Below are positions 15,879-24,966 of a DNA stretch of 58,067 nt, piece after piece. Source of the stretch: UBA6215 sp964484255 (GTDB lineage: Bacteria > Omnitrophota > Gorgyraeia > Pluralincolimonadales > Pluralincolimonadaceae); the NCBI GenBank assembly GCA_964484255.1, contig CAZAEH010000006.1, forward strand, positions 1 through 58,067, given 5' to 3'. Both the position numbers and the translations under genes were made by a program. Below the pieces are notes generated by a model. It did no database searches. It was not told where the DNA came from and was given only the letters and a program-made list of their open reading frames with translations. The number at the start of each line of letters is the position of its first letter. Within the stretch, counting starts at the first letter, position 1.

Positions 15879-18066
15879 TACGTCAAAGAAGAGGGTAAGG
15901 CTTGCCGCCCTGCTATTTATCGGCGCCTGCATTTTTTACGTTCTCTTTTGCCAGGTCGTCAATAAATTCCTCATACCACGCGTAGTCATACCAAGGGTCA
16001 GGGAATACCTCGAGTCCGGTTTGACAGCCCCGTTCAGGGTTTCCGTCGGGGACATTAGTTTCGAACCGGTCAGCGGGTTTCTGCTCAAGGATGTCCGCCT
16101 TTATACTTCACAGGGATCCCCCATTAATTACGTTGCCGCATCCAAAAAAGTCGATGTAGACCTGGAATGGTATAAGCTTTTATTCGGACGGATAGAGATA
16201 AAACGCTTTGACATGATGGGAGCGGATTTTGTGATATCCCGTGATTCCCGCGGGGCCTGGGATTTTGCCCCGCTTTTTAACGTGGATTTCGGCAGCGACA
16301 AGAAATTCCGAAAGTTCAATGTCTGCGTAAGGGAGTTCAGGATGCTCGACGGCACCATAAGGTATTCCGACCACCTTATGCCAGGTAATAGTATCGACAG
16401 GACTTTCGGGATAACAAGGGCCTCGTTCGCGGGCGACAGGAACGGCGACTACAACCTTGTCCTGCTCTGCACATCCCTTGACGACAGACAGGATTCCGTA
16501 TCGTTCCTCATGGATTATGTCCCCCGCGATCGTTCGGGCAAAGGCTCTATAGGGATAAGGACCTCCAGCATAAACGGTTATTGGGACTATTACCTTGACG
16601 ATATATTTAAGCCATGGTCTATGCGCGCGGGTATCGCCGACCTGAAAGCCGATTTCAGTTTTGATGTGAACGGCTTGCGGCTCGAAGGAGCATACGCGAT
16701 CAAGGACGGCGAATTGAAATACGGGGACTTCCTGGCCAAATGCGAAGTTTCTGTGCGGCACGAAATGGATTGTCCGCCGAAAGGAAAAGGCGAACCGCGA
16801 TCCTGCGCGCAGGCGACATTGACCGGGATAGAGATGTCCGCGGGGAAAAATATTTTTTTCACCGGCGGTAAATGCATCGCTTCGGTCACCGGCGGGCAGG
16901 TCGGGATCACTTCGCTTACGGGCGGCCTTTTTGGCAAACCTGTTACCTATAAGGGAAAGGTATCGGGAGAAGAGCCTAAAAGCGTTAATATGGAGGGTGA
17001 TATCTGCGGATTGCACAACACGATCGATATGCAATTCCCCGGCCCGGGCAAGGCCGAAGCGCAGCTCCGGGTCCTGACCTCAGGATCAGTGCTGATCGTG
17101 GATGCCGATACGAACAGCCTTGATAACCTCGAGTTCCGTTTCACGGTCTCCGGAGGAGCTGAGCTTTCGGAGATAGGCCCGGTATTCGGGATCAGCAAAG
17201 ACGATATGTCGGGAAGGATCGCCGCCTCCGGTGAACTTACAGGAGAGCTTGACCGCGCCGAGACCTTCAACGGCAGCCTGGGCCTCGAGTTGAGCGGTTT
17301 CTCGGTTCTCGGAATAAGGCCTAAAGACTGCTCATTCTCTTCAAAGATAGAGAACGGATTGTTTGACGGGAATATACCGCAGTTCGATCTCTACGAAGGA
17401 ACAGCCGAAGCGCAAGTCAGGATGGATCCCAAGAAGTGGGGATTCGAATTGAACCTCGATAAGTGCGACCTTGAGGAGGCCTCCCATGACAGCCCGCACC
17501 TTACGGGGATAAAGGGCGTAGTAAACGCCAACCTGGCCTGCATCGGCTGGTGGGACAGGTCAGAGCCTGCTTCAGGCGGCGGTTACCTCAATGTTTCGAA
17601 TTGCAGTTTCAAGTCGGCGCCGGTCTTTAAAGCCGCGGAACAGGGCATAGGTTCGGTTGTCGGCGGGTTCAGCATGCCGGATTTCAAACAGATAAAGACA
17701 GTGTTCAAGATAGCCAACAGGAAAGTTTCTATCCAGGGCGACTGCAGCGCCTCTCTTATGAGGTTGGAGATATCCGGCACGTACGATATTAACGGTTCGG
17801 TCGAGATGACTGCCGGCGCCAATGTTTCACAGATGAACCCGATAAGGACTGCACGGCAGATAATACTGCCGGTCACGATAAGCCTTGACATGGTAAGGGA
17901 CGGTATAGTGGTCCAGATAACCGGCAAATGGCCCGACCTGAAACAGCAGACCGTGATAAAGCCCCTTAGGGGTTTTGGGGAACTTTTCGGGTTCATGAAC
18001 AGCCTGTCATTAAAAAGGTATAAACTTGATGAGCTCTGGGCACAAGAAAGAGCACCTTCTAAATAA
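15862..18066 (+). CDS. AsmA-like membrane-anchored protein
   Basis: 734 residues. A single N-terminal transmembrane helix (~12-32) precedes a long beta-rich extracytoplasmic region. The beginning (REYLESGLTAPFRVSVGDISFEP..., LKDVRLYT, VDVDLEWYKLLFGRIEIKRF) matches the AsmA/TamB/YhdP group, and later strands (FNGSLGLELSGFSV, MTAGANVSQMNPI) fit the AsmA-like C-terminal domain. Relatives form bridges that move phospholipids between inner and outer membranes or help outer-membrane assembly. Sequence divergence prevents a closer name. It overlaps both the aldolase gene upstream and the thioesterase gene downstream. Confidence 0.72.
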   Translation: MEKTSNTSKKRVRLAALLFIGACIFYVLFCQVVNKFLIPRVVIPRVREYLESGLTAPFRVSVGDISFEPVSGFLLKDVRLYTSQGSPINYVAASKKVDVDLEWYKLLFGRIEIKRFDMMGADFVISRDSRGAWDFAPLFNVDFGSDKKFRKFNVCVREFRMLDGTIRYSDHLMPGNSIDRTFGITRASFAGDRNGDYNLVLLCTSLDDRQDSVSFLMDYVPRDRSGKGSIGIRTSSINGYWDYYLDDIFKPWSMRAGIADLKADFSFDVNGLRLEGAYAIKDGELKYGDFLAKCEVSVRHEMDCPPKGKGEPRSCAQATLTGIEMSAGKNIFFTGGKCIASVTGGQVGITSLTGGLFGKPVTYKGKVSGEEPKSVNMEGDICGLHNTIDMQFPGPGKAEAQLRVLTSGSVLIVDADTNSLDNLEFRFTVSGGAELSEIGPVFGISKDDMSGRIAASGELTGELDRAETFNGSLGLELSGFSVLGIRPKDCSFSSKIENGLFDGNIPQFDLYEGTAEAQVRMDPKKWGFELNLDKCDLEEASHDSPHLTGIKGVVNANLACIGWWDRSEPASGGGYLNVSNCSFKSAPVFKAAEQGIGSVVGGFSMPDFKQIKTVFKIANRKVSIQGDCSASLMRLEISGTYDINGSVEMTAGANVSQMNPIRTARQIILPVTISLDMVRDGIVVQITGKWPDLKQQTVIKPLRGFGELFGFMNSLSLKRYKLDELWAQERAPSK

Positions 18067-18454
18067 AAAAATATACTACCACGATACCGATTGCGGGGGA
18101 GTTGTATATTACGCGAATTACCTGGAATACCTTGAGGAAGGCAGGACGGAGTTTCTCGGGGCTCTTGGGATAGACGCTCCCGATTACGCGCGTAAAGGCG
18201 TAGTCTTCCCGGTGGTGCGCATCGAAGCCGATTACAAGGCCCCGGCCCGTTACGGCGATAATATAACTGTTGCGACCTCGCTTGAAAAGGCTGGCAGAGC
18301 TTCGGTCAGGTTCTGCCAGCGGATAAAGAGGGACGATACATTGCTTTTTTCCGGCATCGTGACATTGGCCTGTGTCGATAGCTGCATGAAGACACGCCCC
18401 GTACCCGCAGAGATAAGAGAGAAGCTCGAAGAATGGATATCAGCAGGCGCATAA
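18029..18454 (+). CDS. ybgC: YbgC/FadM-type acyl-CoA thioesterase
   Basis: About 142 residues (TTG at 18026 or ATG at 18029, both inside the AsmA-like gene). The hot-dog fold signature KIYYHDTDCGGVVYYANYL with LEEGRTEFL is that of YbgC, including the catalytic Asp of HDTD. RIEADYKAPARYGD and the Arg/Phe-rich SVRFCQRI strand follow. YbgC-like enzymes hydrolyse short-chain or 4-hydroxybenzoyl-CoA thioesters. In proteobacteria ybgC heads the tol-pal operon, but here it does not adjoin the ExbB/ExbD pair at 26531. Confidence 0.9.
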   Translation: MSSGHKKEHLLNKKIYYHDTDCGGVVYYANYLEYLEEGRTEFLGALGIDAPDYARKGVVFPVVRIEADYKAPARYGDNITVATSLEKAGRASVRFCQRIKRDDTLLFSGIVTLACVDSCMKTRPVPAEIREKLEEWISAGA

Positions 18455-19407
18455 AAAAACTTTCCCTGATATTGGCAGTAGCTGCGGTGCTGGCTGCGAT
18501 AAGCTTCCTGGCATGGTTCAACCACAGGGATTTTGAGCGGGCCATGCTAAAGCAGGCGCGGAAACAGCTGTATATCATAGCGAAGTCCGAGGCCCAAAGC
18601 ATAGAAGAATATATGAGCGACATCCACCAGGAGATCGAGATACTATCCTCCGAGGGGATAGTCCGGTCGGCTGTCAGGGGCAGGGATGTCGATTCCGCAG
18701 TTTTTCAAGAGGTCCTTTCGGGCGCTTATGAGGACACCAAACCGCTTGTGGAGGCCCTGTATCTTATGGACGAGGGAGGCAGGATCATTGCGTTTGCTCC
18801 GCCGATGATCAAGCCATCCGAAGACAGCCTTTTATCATGTGCCGATGTAAAGGAAATGCTCTCGGGGAAACGGCCATTTACGACCGGAGTGTTCAAACAG
18901 GCATCCGGTGACAGGGTCGTAGCGGCGCTTTGTCCCGTATTTGACGGTCCGGATTTCGCCGGGTTCTTGAGGGCCGTCATATCCGTGGACAGGATCGAGG
19001 AGCTCGTTGCACATATCAATACGGAAAAAGATATCAACATAGCGATCTTCGACGAGAACGGGACAGTCATAAATTACGCCGGAGAGAGCATGATAACCCG
19101 CCCGGTCTCGGCTTCCGTGCCCATCAAGGTCGGCTCCGAGAACTGGTCTGTCAAGGTAACCATGGATTACGCCGCCATAGTCGATCCCATAAACAAGAAT
19201 GCGCGCGATAACCTGGTCTTTGTATGTTTTGTCCTGATAGTCTTGGGCGCGGCCGGAGCGGTCCTCTACCGGATAGAGAAGAGGAACGCCGAACTGTCCA
19301 TATCCAAGACGGTCACCGACCTGATAAATAAGCAGCTCCATCTGGAGATCGACAAGCGCCGCGAGATAGAGAAAAAACTTAAAGATTGCATGAGGGGAAA
19401 GCGGTAA
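18433..19407 (+). CDS. Membrane Cache-domain sensor without an output domain
   Basis: 324 residues, starting inside ybgC. A transmembrane helix (~9-29), an extracytoplasmic double Cache region (~35-255; ALYLMDEGGRIIAFAPP, PVFDGPDFAGFLRAVISVD, NIAIFDENGTVINYAG, ENWSVKVTMDYAAI) and a second helix (~260-280) are followed by only ~45 cytoplasmic residues predicted to be coiled coil (LHLEIDKRREIEKKLKD). This is the front half of a histidine kinase or cyclase with the catalytic part absent. It may act by pairing with another protein through the coiled coil. No frameshifted remnant of a kinase follows; the next 60 bases hold a promoter. Confidence 0.8.
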   Translation: MDISRRIKKLSLILAVAAVLAAISFLAWFNHRDFERAMLKQARKQLYIIAKSEAQSIEEYMSDIHQEIEILSSEGIVRSAVRGRDVDSAVFQEVLSGAYEDTKPLVEALYLMDEGGRIIAFAPPMIKPSEDSLLSCADVKEMLSGKRPFTTGVFKQASGDRVVAALCPVFDGPDFAGFLRAVISVDRIEELVAHINTEKDINIAIFDENGTVINYAGESMITRPVSASVPIKVGSENWSVKVTMDYAAIVDPINKNARDNLVFVCFVLIVLGAAGAVLYRIEKRNAELSISKTVTDLINKQLHLEIDKRREIEKKLKDCMRGKR

Positions 19408-19416
19408 AGATAGCAC

Positions 19417-19445
19417 TTGACACCGGATAACGGTTATATTATAAA
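19417..19445 (+). promoter_or_regulatory. Sigma70-type promoter for the porin gene
   Basis: TTGACA (19417-19422), exactly 17 bases, TATAAA (19440-19445), 46 bases before the porin start. The -10 box is part of the inverted repeat at 19439-19467. Confidence 0.72.
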
Positions 19446-19467
19446 TAGAAATGTTTTCTATTTATAA
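19439..19467. promoter_or_regulatory. 13-bp perfect inverted repeat over the -10/+1 region
   Basis: TTATAAATAGAAA (19439-19451) and TTTCTATTTATAA (19455-19467) are exact reverse complements separated by three bases. The repeat covers the -10 box and the expected start point. It fits a repressor operator; as RNA it would be a 5' hairpin just before the Shine-Dalgarno sequence. Confidence 0.6.
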
Positions 19468-19491
19468 CCTATGGAACAGGAGGTATGTGCC

Positions 19492-20793
19492 ATGCGCTGT
19501 CTGCCGTTGTTGCTGTTGTCTGCCGTTCTATGTGTTCCCGGCTTTTTATATGCCGACGAGGCGGCCGTGATGGACAGGCTGAAGTCCCTCGAACAGAAGA
19601 TCGATGCCCTGGAGAAGAAGCTTTCAGACCAGGAAAAATGCATGAAAGACCAGGAATCGTGCATAGCGGACCAGCAGCTCCACAGGCAGGTCGGCCCGGA
19701 GACCCTCGTTACGGACGGGCTTAGGATAGGCGTGGGGGCCACAATGGTCGTCCAGGGCACCGACAACACGAATGCCACCGAAGAGAAGAAGAACTCAAAG
19801 GCTGACGCGTCTTTCTCCGAGGACATAACCATCTCGAAAGAGTTCGAAGGCTTAAACAGCCAGGCTTTTATCCATCTTGAGGCGGGTCAGGGCGCCGGGC
19901 TTACCAACGACCTTTCGCTTTACAGCAACGTGGATTACGATGCCAATGACGAGGAGCATGTCGCGGTATCAGAGATATGGTATGAACAGGGCCTCTTTTC
20001 GGACAAAGCCCTCCTGACTTTCGGGAAACTTGACCCGACGGCCTATTTCGATAACAACGAAGCGGCCAACGACGAAACCACCCAGTTCCTGAGCGATATC
20101 TTCCGCAATAATCCCGCTATCGAGTTCCCGGACAACACCCTCGCCATAAGGGCGGCGGCCATGCCGGTTGACTGGCTCGAGTTGAATTACGGCGTATTCG
20201 ACGGTGACAGCGACTGGGATGATATAGGCGATAATCTTTTCAATGTAGGCCAGGTTACCTTCAAGACCGGGTTCTTCGGCCTTCCCGGCAATTACAGGTT
20301 CTTCGGCTGGTCAAACAAGTCGCGCCATACGAAATGGCTTGATCCGGCAAAGGAGAAGGAAGGGACCTATGGTTTCGGCTTGAGCTTCGACCAGAAAGCC
20401 AATGATATCATAACCCTATTTGCCCGTTACGGGTGGCAGGATCCCAAGGTATTCAACCCTGACATAACGACCGCCGGGGACCTGAATTACTCGCTTAAGC
20501 ATTCATGGAGCGCGGGCCTTCAGATAGAAGGCAAGCCCTGGAAGAGGGACAACGACGTTTTTGCACTGGCAGTCGGCCAGGCGATACCTTCGAAAGATTA
20601 TAAGAACGCTTTCGATCCCCCGCTCGAGTGCAAGAGCGAAGGCCATCTGGAAGCGTATTACAGGTTCCACATAAATGACCATCTTTCCGTGAGCCCCGAC
20701 CTGCAGTACATATGGAATCCTTTCGGAAAGGACATAGCCGACGATACGGAAGGCGTATTCGTCTACGGGTTGAGGACGCAGGTGGATTTTTAA
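19492..20793 (+). CDS. OprB-like carbohydrate-selective outer-membrane porin
   Basis: The ATG at 19492 is chosen because AGGAGGT (19478-19484) lies 7 bases upstream and the protein then begins with a classic signal peptide (MRCLPLLLLSAVLC...YADE). The 433-residue precursor continues with a short coiled coil (KSLEQKIDALEKKLSDQEK) and a beta-barrel. The barrel shows the OprB pattern: IWYEQGLF, LTFGKLDPTAYFDNNEAANDE, FLSDIFRNNPAIEFPDN, LELNYGVFD, and a final aromatic strand ending in Phe. The coiled coil probably spans to peptidoglycan, as in OprB/SLH porins. It admits sugars or other small solutes. A strong terminator follows. Confidence 0.85.
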   Translation: MRCLPLLLLSAVLCVPGFLYADEAAVMDRLKSLEQKIDALEKKLSDQEKCMKDQESCIADQQLHRQVGPETLVTDGLRIGVGATMVVQGTDNTNATEEKKNSKADASFSEDITISKEFEGLNSQAFIHLEAGQGAGLTNDLSLYSNVDYDANDEEHVAVSEIWYEQGLFSDKALLTFGKLDPTAYFDNNEAANDETTQFLSDIFRNNPAIEFPDNTLAIRAAAMPVDWLELNYGVFDGDSDWDDIGDNLFNVGQVTFKTGFFGLPGNYRFFGWSNKSRHTKWLDPAKEKEGTYGFGLSFDQKANDIITLFARYGWQDPKVFNPDITTAGDLNYSLKHSWSAGLQIEGKPWKRDNDVFALAVGQAIPSKDYKNAFDPPLECKSEGHLEAYYRFHINDHLSVSPDLQYIWNPFGKDIADDTEGVFVYGLRTQVDF

Positions 20794-20812
20794 AGTTCGG
20801 GAACCTGAACAC

Positions 20813-20856
20813 AGCGCAAATCCCAGGTAAAAAAATACTTGGGATTTGCGTTTTTT
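20813..20856 (+). terminator. Rho-independent terminator after the porin gene
   Basis: CGCAAATCCCAGG (from 20815) pairs with CTTGGGATTTGCG (to 20850) around an A-rich loop, followed by six Ts (20851-20856). Confidence 0.88.
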
Positions 20857-20866
20857 GATGTATAAT
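20839..20866 (+). promoter_or_regulatory. Promoter of the OmpA-LysM gene overlapping the terminator
   Basis: Perfect TATAAT at 20861-20866 with TTGGGA at 20839-20844 (16-base spacer). The -35 box lies inside the terminator stem. The ATG is 44 bases downstream behind an AGGGGGGAGG ribosome-binding site. Confidence 0.55.
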
Positions 20867-20910
20867 TTACCAGTAGTTCCTGATACCGGCCAAAGAGGGG
20901 GGAGGTCCGC

Positions 20911-21888
20911 ATGAAAAACAAAATCCTGATCCGCGCTGCAGTGACTCTATCAATGTTATTCTGCATGAATTCCATTTTTGCTTCAGACTGGTTCATAAGC
21001 AAACAGGACAGGGTCTCTAAGAGAGACCTGCAGCTCCAGGAGTTGCAGGAAAAATTCCATTGGTGGCCTACCGATGCCCAACCGTCGCCGGTAAAGGACG
21101 CGGACATGGGAGGTTACTGGTGGATGCCGACCCAGCCCGGCGCTTCTACCCCATGGGGCAACAGGGGTTATATATATGTATATAAGCTCATCTATGATTA
21201 TAAGGCCGATGAATTGCCCCCGGCGCAGCCTAAGGAACTCAGGCCCTCGCTGCTTATAAAGAACATAAAGAAGAACGTCAAGATATACTTCGATTACGAT
21301 AAGGCGGCGATACGCGATGACGCCAGGAAGATACTGGATAACGCCGTATGGACCCTCAAGCATAACCCGGAATGCAGCATTCTAATAACCGGTAACTGCG
21401 ATATACGCGGCAGCGAGAGGTATAACGAGAAGCTTGGACGCCGCAGGGCCGAGGCAATAAGGCAGTATATGGTCGATAACGGCATAACCGAGGACTCCAT
21501 CAAGATAGTCAGCCGCGGGAAACTGGATGCCGTTGCCCCGGTAACGGACCTGGTCGGGATGCAGAAAGACCGCAATGCCCAGTTCATGATAGCCGAGGTA
21601 GAAGAGGTCATGATCCCTGCCCCGGATGAAGCCCCTGCAGAGATATCCGACGCGACAAAAGTTTCCGAAAATAAGTACCTCCTGGAAGAAGAGAAGAACG
21701 TGGAGAGCAGGGTCAGGGTCTCCACGAGGGAATACACGGTAAAGAAAGGGGATACCTTATCCTCGATAGCCAGGCAAGAACTTGGCAAGGCAAATAGGTG
21801 GAAATATCTTTACGAGATCAATAAAGACAGGATCAGAGACCCGAACAAGCTTAAGGCGGGCACAAAAATAATTATTCCCATAGAATGA
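20911..21888 (+). CDS. OmpA-domain and LysM-domain envelope protein
   Basis: 325 residues. A signal peptide (MKNKILIRAAVTLSMLF...IFAS) is followed by a Trp/Pro-rich segment (HWWPTDAQPSP, GGYWWMPTQPG). An OmpA C-terminal peptidoglycan-binding domain comes next (~120-235): VKIYFDYDKAAIRDDARKIL, ILITGNCDIRGSERYNEKLG and RRAEAIRQYM. The C-terminal LysM (~277-325: YTVKKGDTLSSIARQELG...AGTKIIIP) is a second wall-binding module. It probably tethers the outer envelope to peptidoglycan, like a Pal-type protein. The stop overlaps the GGDEF gene start (ATGA). Confidence 0.9.
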   Translation: MKNKILIRAAVTLSMLFCMNSIFASDWFISKQDRVSKRDLQLQELQEKFHWWPTDAQPSPVKDADMGGYWWMPTQPGASTPWGNRGYIYVYKLIYDYKADELPPAQPKELRPSLLIKNIKKNVKIYFDYDKAAIRDDARKILDNAVWTLKHNPECSILITGNCDIRGSERYNEKLGRRRAEAIRQYMVDNGITEDSIKIVSRGKLDAVAPVTDLVGMQKDRNAQFMIAEVEEVMIPAPDEAPAEISDATKVSENKYLLEEEKNVESRVRVSTREYTVKKGDTLSSIARQELGKANRWKYLYEINKDRIRDPNKLKAGTKIIIPIE

Positions 21889-23477
21889 AATTTATTGAAA
21901 TTGTGAATACTCCCAGGTTCCGTCTTCGCTTGATATTGGCCGTTTTTGCGGCGCTGGTCGCCGCGAGATTAATTATCCATGCCTTCGGGGTCTCTCTCGG
22001 CTATCTCTACCTTATCCTGATATGCCTTGGGGGCCTCTGGTTCGGGTACAGGGGCGGCATCCTTTCGGCTACTGCCGCTTCCGCCATATTTCTCCTCGAG
22101 ATAAGCCTTTACCGCGATTGGCCCCTCAGGGATGCAGTGGCCGGCAACTCGCTTTCACGGATATTTTTCTATTACCTGGGCGGCCTGGTAATGGCGATGC
22201 TTGCCGATGCCGAAAGGCGGTTCAGGAGCGGCAACCTCAAGAAATTCCTGTCTGCGAAGAAAAAGAAGATATTCATAGATGAACCGCTTTCCACCAAGGA
22301 CAGGTTCCTCGATGTAACTTCATCGAACAAATTCCGCATATGGTTCCTGATATGCGGTTTCCTGGTATTTATCGGTATAAGGCTGGGTTCACACGCTTTC
22401 GGATTTTCCCTGGGTTATCTCTATCTTACGCTTGTCTGTCTTGCAGGGTTTTGGTTTGGGCTGCCTGGGGGCCTTATTTCTGCTGCGGCTGCATCAGCCG
22501 TATTTTTCGCGGAGATAACCCTTTTCCCCGATTGGCCCCTCAGGGATGTCGTTGTCAAAAGCATGTACCTGAGGATGCTCTTCTTTTTCGCGGGCGGTAT
22601 TGCGATGTCATTCCTGTCAGAGATGGACAGGCAGTTGAGGGAGAAGCTCAAGGAACTCGCCAGGTACGATGAGCTTACCAATTGCGTAAATTTCAGGTGG
22701 ATAATGGAGATCCTGGCCAGCGAAATAAACCGCTGCCGCCGTTACCATAAAGAGATGGCGGTCATAATGATGGATATCGACCATTTCAAGGATATAAACG
22801 ACAAGTTCGGGCACGTCGCCGGCAACAAAGTGCTCAGGGAATTTGCCGCGACCGTAAAAGCCAATGTCAGGAACGTGGATATAGTCGGAAGATACGGAGG
22901 AGAAGAATTCCTGATAGTCCTGCCCGAGGCCAACCATAAGCAGGCCCTCAGGGTCCTCGAGAGGGTAAAGAGTAAAATGGTTGAGATGAGGCTGCCTTTT
23001 AACGTGACCGAAGAGGGGTTAAAGCCTGTCCTGCATTTCAGCGCGGGCATCGCATCTTTCCCGCTTAACGGCAAAGGCCTGGAGGAGATAATTAACGTTG
23101 CCGACAGGGCGCTGTACCAGGCGAAATCCGGAGGCCGAAACCGCATAATAGTCGAGAGGAGGAGGTTCATCAGGATAAAACCCCTGTCGAGCCTTAACGT
23201 GGAATTTTCGGAACCCTTCTCCGATAAAGGCCTTAAGGTCGTGGAGATAGTCAATATCTCCGAGAGCGGGATGCTGGCCGTCTTAGGCAGCCAGACTCAG
23301 TGCGAGGAGATCATCTGCAGGCTACACCTGCCCGGAAAGGATTCCAAGACGGAATTGAAGTGCAAGGTTGTCCATAAGGAGCGTTCAGACAAGGACCTAT
23401 ACCTTATGGGGATGTACTTTATGAATGCCGATCCTTCCTTGAAAGATGCTCTTTCCGCCCTTGCAGGCGTCAAATGA
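21885..23477 (+). CDS. Diguanylate cyclase: duplicated membrane module, GGDEF and PilZ domains
   Basis: 530 residues. Residues ~1-120 and ~145-260 are two copies of one membrane module (both contain HAFGxSLGYLYL, GGLxSAxAASAxF and DWPLRD). A GGDEF domain follows (DELTNCVNFR, MMDIDHFKDIND, GGEEF at 338-342) with the inhibitory site RNVD five residues before GGEEF. From ~425 there is a PilZ domain (RRRFIRIKP and NISESGM) that binds c-di-GMP. The enzyme makes c-di-GMP and can sense it at two sites, so product feedback is likely. It is translationally coupled to the OmpA-LysM gene and ends 8 bases inside the convergent pgi gene. Confidence 0.92.
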   Translation: MKFIEIVNTPRFRLRLILAVFAALVAARLIIHAFGVSLGYLYLILICLGGLWFGYRGGILSATAASAIFLLEISLYRDWPLRDAVAGNSLSRIFFYYLGGLVMAMLADAERRFRSGNLKKFLSAKKKKIFIDEPLSTKDRFLDVTSSNKFRIWFLICGFLVFIGIRLGSHAFGFSLGYLYLTLVCLAGFWFGLPGGLISAAAASAVFFAEITLFPDWPLRDVVVKSMYLRMLFFFAGGIAMSFLSEMDRQLREKLKELARYDELTNCVNFRWIMEILASEINRCRRYHKEMAVIMMDIDHFKDINDKFGHVAGNKVLREFAATVKANVRNVDIVGRYGGEEFLIVLPEANHKQALRVLERVKSKMVEMRLPFNVTEEGLKPVLHFSAGIASFPLNGKGLEEIINVADRALYQAKSGGRNRIIVERRRFIRIKPLSSLNVEFSEPFSDKGLKVVEIVNISESGMLAVLGSQTQCEEIICRLHLPGKDSKTELKCKVVHKERSDKDLYLMGMYFMNADPSLKDALSALAGVK

Positions 23478-24942
23478 TCAACTTCCGGTCCTTTACCAGC
23501 GGGTTTTCCTTTATTTCCTTAGATACTGATTCGCTTAGGCCGGGTTTACCCAGTTTAAAATACATGTAGTTCTTATATCCTTCCACACCGGGCTGGTCGA
23601 AAGCGTTTATCCCAAGGAGCTCGCCTTCAAAAGCCGTAGCCATCTCGAAGAAGAAGAGGAGCGCGCCCCAATGGTAAGCCGATACCTCAGGCATTATGAT
23701 GGTGCAATTCGGCCTGGATTCCCTGGCAAGCGCCCACTCGGTGGCTTCCTGCGCAAGTCCTATTAGGACGGAGTACTTCTTGCCCGATAAAATACCGTTG
23801 CCTGACGGTATCTTCAATTCACGCGCAAATTTTTCCACGCGGATAAAGGTAACGGCCTTGTTGTTCATTCCCTCGATGTTATTTTGCTGTATCGAATGAA
23901 GGTCATTTGTGCCGCGCGCGGATATCGGGGTGCGCCCGACGTTGACCGTCCTGCCGTCGTCATTTACCCACGCTTCTCCGCCGTCCCGGGGCTTTTCCAC
24001 CTTCCTGGCGTATTTCTTCCCGAGGCTCTCGGCCAGCATCTGTATATACCAGTCGGCGGTAGATTTCAGGGTCTCGGAGAAAGGCATCAGTATGGCTATA
24101 TCCTTGCCTTTCATCCTGTAGAGTATCGTGTGCAGGGCTGCATACATATATGCCGGGTTCTTGTATACGTCCGGAGACAAGCAGCGCCTTGACATATCCG
24201 CGGCGCCCTTTAGGACCTTGCGTATATCCACACCTATTATTGCCAGGTGGAGCAGGCCCATATTGAATTCCGAGAAACGCCCGCCGACGCCCTTCATAAG
24301 AGGCAGGTTCCTGAAGCTTAGTTTGTCTTCTTTCTGTTCGGTATCCACAGTCTTCCTGAGACTGCCGGAGGACGGGTCGGTTATGGCGAAGATCTGCCTG
24401 CCGTAACGTTTACCGACGCTTTTCTTGAGCCATTCCTGTACGGCTATGAAAGCCGCTTTTGTCTCGGTCGTCTCGCCGGACTTGGATATCACTATCACGA
24501 AAGTCTTTTTGGGGTTAAGGTTCTCAAGAAGCGTCACTATAGTATCGGGGTCAAGGTTGTTCCCCTCAAAATATACGCGCGGCCTTTTCTTCCTTGCGCC
24601 GGCGAAGTCGTTATAATAAGGGGAGCAAAGCGCGTCCTGGGCTGCCTTAAGCCCCAGGTACGAACCGCCTATGCCGAGCGATATGACGTTCTCGTATTTT
24701 TTTGCTATCTCATTACCGAGTTTCCGGATCGCCGCGACGGTTTTTTCATCCTGGAAGGGCAAACGCGCCCACTCCAGGCCTATGTATATCCTGGAGGCCT
24801 TGTCCGAAAGGACGCTGCTTAAATGACTGTGCGCTTCCTTAATGGAATAGGAGAGGGCCTCGAGCTCGGATTCATCGACGCCGTGCCCGCTGCCTACACA
24901 GGCCCCGAACATATTATTGAAGTCAAACCTGATCTTGTCCAT
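23470..24942 (-). CDS. pgi: Glucose-6-phosphate isomerase
   Basis: 490 residues on the - strand. Signatures are SLGIGGSYLGLKAAQDAL (sugar-phosphate binding), VISKSGETTETKAAF (SIS-domain phosphate site), KGVGGRFSEFNMG, GTNDLHSIQQ and the C-terminal NAFDQPGVEGYKNYMY. It interconverts glucose-6-phosphate and fructose-6-phosphate in glycolysis/gluconeogenesis. Glucose-6-phosphate is also the substrate of OtsA upstream. An AAAGGA ribosome-binding site precedes the ATG. It runs convergently into the GGDEF gene with an 8-base tail overlap and no terminator between them. Confidence 0.96.
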   Translation of the reverse strand: MDKIRFDFNNMFGACVGSGHGVDESELEALSYSIKEAHSHLSSVLSDKASRIYIGLEWARLPFQDEKTVAAIRKLGNEIAKKYENVISLGIGGSYLGLKAAQDALCSPYYNDFAGARKKRPRVYFEGNNLDPDTIVTLLENLNPKKTFVIVISKSGETTETKAAFIAVQEWLKKSVGKRYGRQIFAITDPSSGSLRKTVDTEQKEDKLSFRNLPLMKGVGGRFSEFNMGLLHLAIIGVDIRKVLKGAADMSRRCLSPDVYKNPAYMYAALHTILYRMKGKDIAILMPFSETLKSTADWYIQMLAESLGKKYARKVEKPRDGGEAWVNDDGRTVNVGRTPISARGTNDLHSIQQNNIEGMNNKAVTFIRVEKFARELKIPSGNGILSGKKYSVLIGLAQEATEWALARESRPNCTIIMPEVSAYHWGALLFFFEMATAFEGELLGINAFDQPGVEGYKNYMYFKLGKPGLSESVSKEIKENPLVKDRKLII

Positions 24943-24966
24943 GGGAGGATCCTTTCTGTTTTTGGT

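Noticed and set aside
18433..19407. Frameshifted histidine kinase
   Set aside because: No kinase H-box or ATPase motifs appear in any frame before the porin promoter.
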